From Prorocentrum cordatum (taxonomy: Eukaryota > Sar > Dinophyceae > Prorocentrales > Prorocentraceae), in assembly GCA_963575745.1 (NCBI GenBank), contig CAUYUJ010014542.1, positions 1-64,000 of the forward strand: a stretch of 64,000 nt of DNA, in the 5' to 3' direction. Position numbers and translations under genes: made by a program. This document shows positions 43,540 through 54,900 of this stretch, piece after piece. The notes below the pieces were generated by a model, which saw only the letters and a list, made by a program, of their open reading frames with translations, searched no databases and was not told where the DNA came from. Position 1 is the first letter of the stretch, and each line of letters begins with the position of its first letter.

Positions 43540-44215
43540 AGCAGCTCGAGCATCTCGCCCAGCCGCGCCCCCTTCTCCTAGCGCCGCAGGCTGCTGTGCG
43601 CCCGCCAGCGCCCACGACGGCGGGTCTGCCCCAGCGCCCCAGCGCCGGTCGCCGCGTCGTGGCTGGCGCCGCCGTGGCGGAGCTGGCGGCGGGCGGTCGC
43701 CCCCGCGGCCTCAAGCTCTAGCGCCCTGGCAGCCCCGCTGACGGCCGCTGCTGCCTCCGCCGCCCCGATTTTGAAGAGGGGCGGCTGGGCGCCCCTGCCA
43801 GGGCGGCGGTGGATCTCGAACGTCAGCCAGGTGAGAAGCCCCTCCTCCCGCAGGTTGTGGAACCACATCCACATCGCCAGCGTGCGCATCACCTCGCACG
43901 GCACCCCGATCCTGGAGCCTCCAGTGGCCAGCCCTTCAGAGCCCTGCGACAGAGGGGCGCGCGAGCTCCTCCTGCCTTGCTGGGCCCCGCGCGAAAGAAC
44001 AGCACAGCGGCGAGCATCCGCTGCCCGAGGCTCAGGCGGGCTCCGTCGAGGTACATTGAGTCCAGGTGCGACGCCAGCGCCACGTCGGCGTCGGCCTCGC
44101 CATCGGGCGTCGCCCGGTCGGTCAGCATCAGCCAACGCCCGAGCGAGGCGTAGTCACTTAGTCGCCCTGGCAATGCCGCAACGTAGCGGGGCGGACCGAG
44201 TGGGTCTGCCACGCT
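43540..44215 (-). pseudogene. DIRS tyrosine recombinase with Tyr-to-stop change
   Basis: N-terminal half: YASLGRWLMLTDRATPDGE, DVALASHLDSMYLDG, RALKGWPLEAPG. After a frame change: CEVMRTLAMWMWFHNLREEG and PLFKIGAAEAAAAVSG, then RRQLRHGGASHD and RRRGRWRAHSSLRR. The next codon is TAG (43,578-43,580), where related proteins have the Tyr of a RYEK-type motif, and EKGARLGEML follows in frame. LRHGGAS and GRW..HSS correspond to the two later catalytic boxes of tyrosine recombinases, so the stop appears to replace the nucleophile itself. Confidence 0.62.
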
Positions 44216-44611
44216 GTGAAGCCGTCCGCGGTCGTCGCAGCCGCTCGCCGGCGGGCGCCCTCCTTCGCGCGGGCTGCCCTGGCGCCGCTCGACAGCGGCG
44301 GCCGCGCAGCCGCCCGGGGCGCCCGCCGAGGCGCCGCCGCCAAGGGGCCGCCGGGAGCCGCCCGCGAAAGAAACGCCTGCGACGAAGGCGGGCTCCCGCT
44401 CGCAGGCGTCCGCGCCAGGCCCCCCGCCGCCCGCGGCCCTGGACCCGGGCCGCTCCCGCGGCAGTCGCGCGACGCCGTGCCCCGCGGCAGCGTCCGCGGC
44501 GTCTGACTCGCGGGCGGCCCCCGCCTCCGCCGCGCGCTCGCAAGAGCGCAGCCGCTCGACCTCGCGAGGCTTCGAGAACGAGAGCGGCCACGGAAGGGAG
44601 GGGGCGACGCC

Positions 44612-44869
44612 GCCTCTCGAGGGGCCGTCGGCCACGTTCCATTCCGAAGGGGGCCGGCGACAGCGAGGCCCGCGGCCCGCGGCCAGACAGAGGGCGGCAA
44701 TGGATTGGGCGACGAGCAACATCGCTCTCGAGTCGGATCGGCCCCTCGACGCCGCGCAGGTCGCAACCAACGCGTCACCCAACGCAGCGATCCGCCGCCC
44801 GAAGTTCCGAGCGCTCCTCAAGGCGCGCCGCAGCGCGCACAGGATCGCGCGCCCCTCCAGGATAGGCAT
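44612..44869 (-). pseudogene. DIRS RNase H-like domain
   Basis: EGRAILCALRRALRSARNFG, AALGDALVATCAASRGRS and PSEWNVADGPSRG provide a Glu and two Asp in RNase H order, directly after the RT and before the recombinase. The region between 45,013 and 44,870 probably carries the domain's start in another frame. Confidence 0.6.
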
Positions 44870-45012
44870 CGGCTCCTCGAAGCCACGACCTTCCAGTCAT
44901 GCTTCAACAGCCTCAGAGGTAGTTCCCGAAAGAAACTAGCGCGGGAATCACCCAGACCAGATCCCAAGACGTCTGCAGCGCCTCCAGCACGCGGATGCCC
45001 TCCGCCGGCGCC

Positions 45013-46650
45013 CTAGAGGCCCCCAGCTCCGTTGTCGCGTGTCCCAGACAGCCGCTGATTTCCGGGCCCCCTGAGACGGCAGCAGCAGCAGCCGCCCGAA
45101 GACGCGGCGGAAAGTCGAGCATCTCGCGAGAAGCGCCGTCGTTCACAATGTCTCCCATGACCACGGGCCCCCTCAGGCGAGACAGCCGACGAGCACGCCC
45201 CGCGACCAGGGGGGGAAGCGTCCACGTCGCGCGGCGTCGGCCCCCACGAGGCCTTCAGGTTCCGCCATAGCAGCGGCGATGCCCCGCCCCTGATTTCGAG
45301 ATCCCAGATCGCGCTGCCCCGCGGCGGGGCCCCCTCGTCGTAGAAGCGGCGGATGAACGCGAACGGCGTGTCGAACGCGGACAGGGTCTCCCTGCGGATC
45401 AGGCGGATGAACCCCACGTGGCCCGCAAGCCTCTCGAGGGCCTTCCGAGAGACGCGACCGCAGCGAAGTATGGCACGAAAACACAAGCGAGCTCTCCAGA
45501 CACTGGCCCGAGCGGGCCTCCACGCGGCAGCGCGACAACTAATGCCCCATCCCAAGACCGCGCGATCGCGGGCGGCATCGTCGCCAGGCGCGTCGATATC
45601 AGCGGCCGCGACGAGCCCGGCCCCCCTCGCAACTTCGACGACGGCCGGGGCGAGGTGATAAACCTTCGAGGCGACCGTCGAAATGGCAGCTAAGTTATCG
45701 ACGTATTCCAAGTGACAGGACCCAGACAAAGAAGGAACGACACGTTGATCTTGCAGCCGCTCCCCAGGGCAACCACCGCATCTCTCAACAAGTCTCTCGT
45801 TGATGCGCTGGCGCCACCGCGGCGCCCGAGCCCGCCTCGTCGGGCACGCGCGCGGCCTCGGGCATGCCCAGGCTCCGTCGCGGATGGGCGGCCCCCCCAG
45901 CTCCGCCAGACCAACGCAACAGGCGCGCGCGCGCGACGCAAAGTGAAGAGATCACGGAGCTCAGCGGGCAACTCGAGATGATGAAACGCATTCGATATAT
46001 CTGCTTCAGAGATATACGCAGCGCCATCCTCCCCAACCCAAGATCCCCAAGGATCTCTTCAATGCGCAGAGTGACATTGTCGGGCTCTTCAAACCAAAGT
46101 CACTGCGACGGCAATCGCAAACAAACATCAATCTCTCGTCTTCTTTCGGCACGCAGAGGAATTCCACGGGCGCTCGGACGCGGTCGCGCGCAGATATCAA
46201 TCGGCCTACTGAGATGAAGTCGCGAAACAAAGTCGCTCCAAACACGTGGTCGGCCATGCGAGGGGTCGGAGCGGGGCCCCCATCGCGCCGCGCGCCCTGC
46301 CCCCCTCCGGCGCCAGCCCCGCAGGTAGCGCGCCGTCGCGAATGAACCCCGCGACGCGCCTGTGCCCGCCTGCTCTCCACAGCGCCAAAAGGCACCGCGT
46401 GGCCCCCCACGGCAGGTAGCGAAAGCAAGTCGGGATTGTAGCCCCCCAGGTTCACGCCCGCGCCCGAACCGTAGAAGTTGGGCGCCCGAGGCCTCCGCGG
46501 AGCTTCTGGGGTGTCGACGCCAGCAGGTGGGGCGCCCAACGCGGAGACAGACTCGCGCGCGCGCTCCATGATGCGATGCTGCACCAGCGACAGCGGCCCA
46601 GAGGAGACCTGGCCCTCGCCGCCCAGCATGGCGCCAGGAGAGCGGCGCAA
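45013..46650 (-). pseudogene. DIRS reverse transcriptase, frameshifted
   Basis: An upstream block NFYGSGAGVNLGGYNPDLLS is followed by FLCVPKEDERLMFVCDCR. Motif A reads ADISNAFHHLELPAELRD in another frame (about 46,010-45,965), and the catalytic box reads EYVDNLAAIS near 45,700, a YVDN rather than YVDD. It continues with RVSRKALERLAGHVGF and RLIRRETLSAFD to about 45,270. Three frames are used, so the enzyme is not encoded continuously. Order and motifs match DIRS-type RTs. Confidence 0.68.
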
Positions 46651-46860
46651 GGCACCGGGGGCAACAGTGCCCGATTGACATCTAGATCACGAGCGCACCG
46701 ATGCAGCGCGCGTTGCCGGCGCCCACGAGAGGAAGGGAGTTGCGAGCAACACCCCGCGAAGGCTCATCGCGCCCGAGGAGACCGATGGAGATCGCCACGC
46801 GGAGGCGCCTCCCGCCCGACGTGCGAGCGGGAGCCGCGGAGGGGGCAGCCCATGCCCCCG

Positions 46861-48472
46861 TCAGCCCTCGTCGTTATTCTTGCTCTTCTTGAGAGCCCCA
46901 ATCTCTTCGCGAGCATTGCGGGGGTTCGTCGCCAGGGCGGCTTCGCGCCCCGCTTCTTTCCGAATGTGATCGAGCAGGCCGGGGCAGACCATCGGGCTCG
47001 AGCGTAGCCGCGTCGGCCCTGAGAAGTGCGTCTGCTCCCCGATCGACAACCTGCCACTCTGGTTCGCTCCCTCTCGCTCGCGCACCTTCTCGAGGTACGA
47101 GTACTCTATCGTATGCATCCTAGCCTCGCACGCCTGGAGGTGGTTCGCGCCGTCGCGCTGGTCCGATAGCAGCAGGAAGCGAAAGAACTGACAGCGCTGA
47201 AAGTGCTCCTGCACCCCCCAATTGAGTCGGCTCGAGCTCGGCGACAACGCGAAATCGATCATGATGGCCATCGATCCCTATCCCCTCATTGTTGATGAAA
47301 TCGATACACCAGAGCGCTGCGCGACGCCCCGCCACCAGCCAGTCGCGGCCGAAGTCCTCCTCGCGCACGCGGGCGGCCATCGCGGCCCAGGTTGCCGCGC
47401 GACGAGTTCCACTCCGCATGATGGGCAGTACACGAGAATCGGCCGCCAGCGCGCGGCCCATGAAAGCCTCCAGCCTCGCGGGCGCGAGCTCCTCCACGAA
47501 AAGCGCGGCGCCGTCCACCAAGACGTGTAGGCCATGACCGTGCACCGCCGCGGCAGTCGGCATGTGCCCATTCACCACGTCGCCGTAGCGGTAGTCGCCG
47601 ATCGACCGATCAGCCCGCCAGCGCGCAGCGCCGTCGGCCACCTCCTGCTCCGCCGCAACACCCGGCAGCACGCCTGGCAAGGGACCTGCAAGCGCGGCCG
47701 CCGCCACCGCTGCGCCAGCGCCGCCAGTGGAGCGTCATGGCCACTAGTCACCGGCGGCACGAAGCCCACCACCGTGAGCAGGTCGGGCCGCCCGAACTGC
47801 GCGGCGATTTGCTGGCAGCGCTGCAGGGCCAGGGGCTCCACGTCACGAAGGTAGACCTGCTTCTCCGCAGCGCTCGGCTCCTGAGCAAACGGGTACACGC
47901 GGGCGGCGTGGATCCCACGCGGCACGATGTCCCAGCCAGCACTCCAGTAGACCAAGTCCACATCCTCGTTGTCGGTGTCGTCGTACTTCTCGATGTAGGT
48001 GTCGCCGTAGGGCGTGGTCCCCACGTATTCAGAAACCGATAGCGCCACGCGGCCGGAAACCCACCGCTGGTGCACTAGATCGTCCCCGACGTACCTGAGC
48101 CACCCCCATTGCATAGCTCACCGCCTTGGACACGACAAGGGAGTCGACGCCGCCAGCCACGACCCCGTACACGAGCCCCCGCAGGAAGGCGCCCCACGAG
48201 TCGCACCCCTCGCCCTCGCCAGCGCCCTCGCAGACGGGGCAGGCGGCGCAGGCGGAGCCTGCCGGCGGCGTGGGATCCCGCACGGGCCCGCGGCCTTCCA
48301 CCGCGACCGCCGGGCAGGTCAGCGACGGGCACTCGGGGCAGGTGACGCTCGCTGGAGCTGGACACGAGAAGGCGGGGCACGCAGCACACGCGAGCGAGCA
48401 CCTGGGGCACTCGGGCGCGCGCGGGCAGCGCTGCACGTAGGCCACAGTCACGTCGCGAGTGGCCCCCAACAC
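46861..48472 (-). pseudogene. DIRS gag-like region, frameshifted
   Basis: Reading from 48,472: a Cys-rich segment (CPRCSLACAACPAFSCP), then GWLRYVGDDLVHQRW and YVGTTPYGDTYIEKYDD in a second frame. A third frame gives GDVVNGHMP, GLHVLVDGAALFVEELAP and REEDFGRDWLVAGRRAALW, and a fourth gives YSYLEKVREREGANQSGRL and LLDHIRKEAGREAAL, ending at 46,861. The blocks are collinear with gag-like proteins I associate with dinoflagellate DIRS-type elements. The three frame changes are read as indels. Role: presumed nucleocapsid; no catalytic motif. Confidence 0.55.
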
Positions 48473-48521
48473 TCACCAGGGCCACATCCGACGGGGCCGC
48501 GGACCGCTCCCCCCCGCTCCG

Positions 48522-48590
48522 CCTTGAGCCCTAACGGCTGAGGCAGCCCAACCCTCTCCTTCTCCGCAAAACACGCAAGATAACTACAAT
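48522..48590 (-). repeat. DIRS repeat A, 5' copy
   Basis: Ends AACTACAAT immediately before the ATC microsatellite at 48,591. Confidence 0.82.
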
Positions 48591-48674
48591 CAGCATCATC
48601 ATCATCCTCATCACCAACATTAACTACAGCACCATCATCAACATCATCAGCAGCATCACCATCATCATCGTCAG

Positions 48675-48713
<39 letters not shown>

Positions 48714-48984
48714 CATCAGCATCATCAGCATCATCAGCATCAGCATCATCATGAGTATCCGCATCATCATCCCCATCTTCATCATCAGCAGCATCAGCAT
48801 CATCATCATCAGCAGCAGCAGCATCACCAGTATCATAATCATCATCATCATCATCATCATAATCATCATCATCATCATCAGCATAGTCGTTACCATCGCC
48901 ATCATCGTCATCGTCATAACCATCAACATCACGAACAACAACAGAACCATCATCATCACCATCAGCATCATCATCATCATCATT

Positions 48985-49028
<44 letters not shown>

Positions 49029-49071
49029 AATCAGCATCAGCATCAGCATCAGCATCATCATCATCATCATT

Positions 49072-49136
<65 letters not shown>

Positions 49137-49205
49137 TATCACATTCTCATCATCATCATCATCAACATCATCATCATCAGCAGCATCAGCAGCATCATCA
49201 TCCCC
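48591..49205. repeat. CAT/ATC microsatellite, about 0.6 kb
   Basis: Imperfect ATC repeat beginning exactly at the end of DIRS repeat A. Confidence 0.95.
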
Positions 49206-49379
49206 GTCGACGAGGTGTGGGGCTCTTTTGGCCAGACCTCCAAAACTTTCGCTTGCAGGCCTTTTGGGTGGGCCAGCTGTGCTGCCGAAGGCTTCTTGGC
49301 GGGCTGTCGGAGGTCACGGTCAGGAATCGTAAGTGAAGGGAGGGCCCGAAAGCTTCCCTGGTGGCGTTTTGGAAACAAT

Positions 49380-49990
49380 TTTGAAGCTTAATGGGCCTCT
49401 GTGGAGCCTTTCCGGACTCCCTTCTGGACCTCCTGGGGGCCCTTTGGGGGCCTCTTGGAGGCCTTTGGGGGACCTCTTGGAGACCTTTTGTGGGCCTCTT
49501 GGGGGCCTGATGCCAGCTTCGGAAACCTTCTGCGGTCGGATGGCTCCAAATGACAGCTGGAGTTCCCCATCTTGGGTCCCTCTTGGGGCCCTTTGGGGGG
49601 CCCGTTTGGGCCGCCTTAGGCGCCTCTTGGGACATCTTTGGGCCCTCTTGGCTCCTTCTTGGACTCCCTGGGGGTCTCTTGGTGGCCTCTTATGGGCTTT
49701 TTGGGGGCCTTGGGGGGGCCTCTTGGGGCTCTTATGGGCCTCTTAAGGACTCCTTGGGGCTGATGGCGGCCTCGGGGACCCTCTGGAGTCGGAGGGCTCC
49801 AAATGCCAGTTGTAGTTCCCCGTCTTGGGTCCCGTTGGGGGCCCCTTTGGGGGTCCGTTTGGGGCGTTTGGGCGCCTTTTGGACAGCCTTCGGACACTGT
49901 TAGGCCGTTTGGGGGCCCTCTTGTGGGCTTCTTGGGCCGTCTTGGGGCGATCCAGGGGGCCTCTTGGGATGATTCTGCTGCTGCGAAGGC
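49380..49990. repeat. G-rich CTTGGGGGCC repeats with a ~254-bp duplication
   Basis: GGCTCCAAATG(A/C)CAG, AGTTCCCC(A/G)TCTTGGGT occur at about 49,541 and 49,795, within a background of CCTCTTGGGGGCC units. No gene; 49,205-49,380 is non-coding. Confidence 0.7.
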
Positions 49991-50321
49991 TCCAGAAGCG
50001 AATAAAATACACGCCCTTCTCTGAGAGACTGGACGATGTTTACCACTCGGGGCTCTCTTGGGCGTTGTCTTGGAAAACTATTGGGGCGTCTTCGAGGCTT
50101 CTGGCAACATTCGAGACGCCTCGTTAACCGTCTGAGACTCCGGGAGGCCTTCTCAGGGGGTGACACGGGGTCCTCTGGAGCCGCCTAGGCGACGGTCTGA
50201 GCGCTAGGGAAGCGGACCTGGTGCCCCGAGGAGCTGACCAGGCCTCCGGAACCCACATTTGTGGTAATGGTCGTGGCCCCCGGACCCCCAGGCCCAGTCT
50301 CTTGTTATGTACACATACATA

Positions 50322-50425
50322 AAAAAGGAGAGAGAGAGAGAGAGAGGGAGAGCGAGAGAGAAAGAGAGAGAGAGAGGGAGACAGAGAGACAGAGAGACAG
50401 AGATAGAGAGACAGAGACAAGACGT
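50322..50425. repeat. (GA)n microsatellite
   Basis: GAGAGA-rich stretch with ACAGAGA units on the + strand. Confidence 0.85.
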
Positions 50426-51700
50426 AAGGGCTCGCTTCGCTTCGCCTCAAGTCTTGTTCCTGCGTCCAGGCGCTGTAGGGGGACTGCCGAAGGACTCATC
50501 GGAGCGGACAACGTCATGACCAGAAGGGGGGCGGGGGTCATGGGCCGGATGGAGCCCTCACGCCATGGGGAAAGGGCATGGTTGCGACGTGGGCGAAGGT
50601 GAGGATCTCGATGCCAGGGTGGACCCTGACCCCCAAAGGGGTGACGGTTGTGACGTCGAGGGTGTGTACGCCATGACCGCCAACGGGGTGAAGATAGTGG
50701 CAAATCGGGACCTCAGCAGTGGCCTCGAAGCCGATGGGCGGAAACAAAAAACGATGAGACGACCACGAGAGGGCCCGTTGAAGGCGCTGCTCGACTGAGA
50801 GCCGCACCCCCTGATCGAGACGGACTCCTCAATGAGGCTATCATCCTGTCGCTCGAGCAGCAGGCAGATGACCGCGAGAGGGTGAAGATCATGATCCGGG
50901 TTTGGTCCCAATCATGACCTTGACGGAGGTGGCATGGCCATGGTATGGGTGGAGATCATGACTGGGACGGGGCTGATGCAATACGGGGGGGTCACGGCGA
51001 TGATCATGAAGGCGCTTAGGTTGTAACAAGGTCATGAAAATGAGGGACTCCTAGTGTACACCGTGAGAGGTGAATGCGATGACCTCGAGGGAGGTCAAGG
51101 TCACGTCGGCTTAGCTATCCACAAGTGGTCGAAGGCAAAAATAATGAGTTTTACACACCGCCTGACGAAACTGTTCACACCGCCGACGATTCGCGTTTGT
51201 TGGGTCGCTGGCCCCCAGGCCATCGACTTCTTTCTCGAAGTTGTTTTTCTTGTTCATCCCACCTTCGACTTCCCAGCGCTAGACGGCCCTGGCATCTGGA
51301 AGCGGACTTCGGATGCCGAAAATTCGGAGGGGCCGTCGGCGGGGTGATGGTCACGACCAAGCGGGGGCAGTGAGTCGAAAGTGAGCCTGGTAACTCAAAT
51401 AGGGCATATAGCCTGGCAAATTGCATCCATCGCTCTGCTGTGAAGGTACAGTATGAGGGGTGGATGGGTAAGATAGGATAAGATCGATGTAATGATCTTT
51501 CCAGCACATAGCGAACACTCGCGGTGTCCGGGCAAATAGGGCGCGCGTGCCTTGAGCCCAAGGCAGCGGCGCGCGAGCTATGCTCCCGATACTGTAACAC
51601 CTCCCAAAGAGCTACCCTTAAAGTCGGGAGGGGAGGAGACGGAGAGCATAGTCGCACGCAAAGATCGCGCGCACGACTGCTTGCAAAGAAAAGAAAACAG
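50426..51700. other. No gene seen
   Basis: Contains loosely repeated GTGACGG/GATCATGA phrases at 50,580-51,070 and unique sequence to 51,700. Short open frames show no recognisable motif. Confidence 0.4.
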
Positions 51701-51933
51701 TGCGTACAGTCTGGTCAAACACCAGACTGTAAGGCGAGTTTCCTCGCAAAGTATTTCACGCAAATACAGGACAGCCCCTTCAAACAATGAAGGGCTATCG
51801 GCTTAGTTAGAAGTAAGCCAAAATTAGGCCATACCTCACCAAGCAAATGTGTATTAAGGCAAAGAGCCTGAGTTGTACAAAGCCGGCTCGTTGCCAGGCG
51901 TGAAATATAAGGCTCGTTTCCGAGCAGCTAAAG

Positions 51934-51956
51934 GGGCGCCTTTATAGTAGGCGCCC
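51934..51956 (-). repeat. 7-bp hairpin with TATAAA in the loop
   Basis: On the - strand GGGCGCC-TACTATAAA-GGCGCCC lies 39 bases beyond the final ORF stop, next to two GNRA-type hairpins. It could be a promoter or terminal element of an LTR, but no LTR boundary is visible. Confidence 0.6.
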
Positions 51957-51994
51957 GTGCTGGCAAACTGGACCGCGAGGGCAACAAGGACAGA

Positions 51995-54900
51995 CTAAAA
52001 TTGATTAGACTTAGGTTTGTCTCTGTCCTCGGGACCCCGAAAGGGAACAAATTGCTTCACGTCATACTTAAATGACTGAGTGCCTGACATCACTTCCAGA
52101 AGCAGCTCCCGATCGATGCTTCCCTTTGTGTGCCCATCTGCGGTCATATCCCTAGTATCACACCATTGCACATTATGTACTATACCTATATCCATGAGCT
52201 CACGTATCCAGCTGATATGTCCAAGCAGAGTCCGTTCTGTAGGTATTTTGAGATCCCTGCTTGATAAAGATTTGTAGACGGACTCAGCGTCTATGGTAAG
52301 AGAGACTTTGATAGCAAGGCCTCCAACTTCACGCATGTCTCGTAGTTGTCGTGGAGTCAAAGCCCCTGCCTTAAGCTCGTGGAGAGTAATGAGCGTAGGG
52401 TAACACTCATCAAGGTTATGTGCGGCTGCAAGTGCCTCCGCAGCATAACTGGACCTCACCTGTAATCGGTGTGATTTGCATAGTCCGTCACAGAGGTGAA
52501 CGACGGACTTGCCTTGAGGCGAGTTTCCTCGCCGTAGTACGTTGGCCCCGCGTATGCCGTAGCCCTTGGTCTCGTCATCCTCCTCCCCGGTAAGCTTCCG
52601 ATACCCCGAATCGCTATGGATGTCAACTTCATTCGTCGGCTTCATCCGAGGGAAGGTGATGCGTTTCGGGCTGCTGATCAGCTTTCGCGTCACAGCATTC
52701 AAACGTCTGACTTGCAAATTGGTGGGCTCTTGAATTTTCTGAAGAGAGACCACATATACCATGAGCCAGATTTGGGTAAGAAGGGCATAGGCGAGGGCTC
52801 CTCGCAGGCTGACGAACATGTCGGTAATGAGTTTCGTGGCTTTGGCGTCGGCCGCCGCTCCTGTAAGTTCTGGGTGTGTGATAGGACGTAGTTGTTTAAT
52901 GTATTCGTCCTGGTCCATGATCACATCTCCCTGATCATTCTTAGTGTAGCGAACGGCGCAGTTCGTATATGTGTGCTTGTTGAGCTTGCATTTGCCAAAC
53001 ACCTTTTCGACACGTTGTACATAGTCGTCTATATTTTTCTCTAGACCTGTCATATTAATATCATCGACATGTTTTGCCGTCAGAAGGTCTTGGCTGAATT
53101 CAAATTCAGGATCGTAGCTGGTCGGTGTAAGTCCTATAGCTCGTGTGGTCGTACGAAGTTTGAGAGAGAACGCTCTTGGAGCGTCCTTAGTACCCGTTCC
53201 TGGTTTGAGGCATCTAAGACAGCGTCGACTTTCGTCGTAGGATGAGAAGCCGGGTAATGTACGAAGTACCTGAGCGCTTCCTGGTGGAAGAGTAAAGCAA
53301 ACCATGCGAGTTTCCTCGCCGGTGGCATGGGCAAGTTCCTCATAGGTCAAACCCTTGAGGAACGCCTTATCGATATCCATGGATGCTAAGATCCACTCTG
53401 GATGGCATGCCGCTTCACTTGCCAGGAGTCGTTGGGACTGCCTTCGGGCGGTTCCCGAGAATGTTTCCACATCAAAAGCCTCAGTATCCATAAATCCACG
53501 AAGGACCAGTCTGAGACGAATGGTTTTAACGTTCTCGGTACCCATCTTTACGAACTTCCACTTGTATACATATCTGGATGTCATGATGTTGGAAGCTTTG
53601 GATAAATCGTACATCTCAAAGCATCGATTATCAATCCAGATTTTGAGCTCAGTATATAAGGCTTCACTAACCTCCTTTGGATGTGCTGTTATGTCGGCTT
53701 TGGTTAGTAGATCATCTTCTTTGACAACCAGAGCACGTTTAGCAGCAGAGGATACATATACTCTCATCGTTGCGACCATATCGGTATCGAGCTGTGCAAG
53801 TTGAGTCTGATCCAACACTATTTTAGACATTTCTGATGTAAAGCATAGTTCAACGTAAGGACCGTATTCATCACTGTCTAGAGAGTAGCTCTCGTCGGCT
53901 GTGTTTGAACAAAGAGAGACTAGACAGGACTCAAATGATTTCGGCTCGTCTCCGAGCATATCTGATGATATAATATCATCTTCGTCCACAAATGCTGAAA
54001 CCAAAACACACTGGTCGGGCAGCATAGTTGTTGGGACGCAATAAAGATAATCATCGGTAATCGTCGTAGGATGCAGGTCCATACGTAGCTCGTCGTACCA
54101 CTCTTCCAGCATCATAGCTTCAATATTGTGTTCCTCATTTTCCTCATAGATTGTCGACAGACGGCCTTCGCTCGGCGATGAAGCGTCTGGTGTGTCTGGA
54201 GAAGGCCTGTTTCCAGGCGACTCGTGTTCTCCAGACGTGTTGCTTGGATGCTGATATTTAGCCAAATCGTCGTGAAATCCTAAGGAAGGGACACGTGAAG
54301 TCAAGCATTGAATAAGTCTGGAGTGAGTGCTACCAGTGATCTGAGAAATGTTTAAGCCAGTGCCCACGCATTCGTAATAGTGGAACGCCGGGCTGATGTC
54401 GTTGTCATAGTGGATCAGCGTAGACCCGGTGGCGTACTTTACTGCAGGTAAGCTTGACACACTCTTAGCCAATCGAACTGCTACTACATGTTCTACTCGG
54501 AAGTAATTCCGTACGAGATACTGTAGTGCTAAGTGTACGCGCGGGTGAAACTTGCTGTCGTCTGACAGATTAAGGTTTCCCTTGTAATCGGGGATATACC
54601 CGAAAACTTTGGCAGGTTTCCCTGCGCTGAGGTGTGCCACATAAGCAAGGACGGTTTGCATGGCCATATTATCCATGCCAAGTTCCCGTGTGAGGAGACA
54701 TTCGATGTATAGTGTGTGACGAGCATCAGGATACATCACAATTACCTCACGAGATCCTGCCTTGACAACAATATGTCCTCTTTCAGGCACGTTTCGGATC
54801 ACCGGGAATGGGCCGTTCCAGCCTCCATGGTCGTCCTTGGTGGCAGTAGGTCGGTGGTAGTCGACCAAATCCCCTGATGAGTAGAGGCGAGCACCATCAG

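Larger units (their letters stand above)
42478..48590 (-). mobile_element. DIRS/PAT-like tyrosine-recombinase retrotransposon, decayed
   Basis: On the - strand the order is gag-like region, reverse transcriptase, RNase H, tyrosine recombinase, methyltransferase-like domain. Terminal repeats are of split-direct type: A (48,522-48,590) at the 5' end, and B (42,549-42,694) then a second A (42,478-42,547) at the 3' end. The expected final B is missing, apparently replaced by a GTGTCCGG minisatellite. Coding regions change frame at least six times and the inferred recombinase tyrosine is a stop. The 5' A repeat abuts an ATC microsatellite. Confidence 0.75.

Noticed and set aside
13331-49205. CRISPR-like array from regularly spaced repeats
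   Set aside because: The repeats are simple microsatellites without unique spacers, in an evidently eukaryotic sequence.
51054-51373. Short + strand frames near 51.1-51.4 kb
   Set aside because: No motif, no neighbour context and two competing frames of similar quality.
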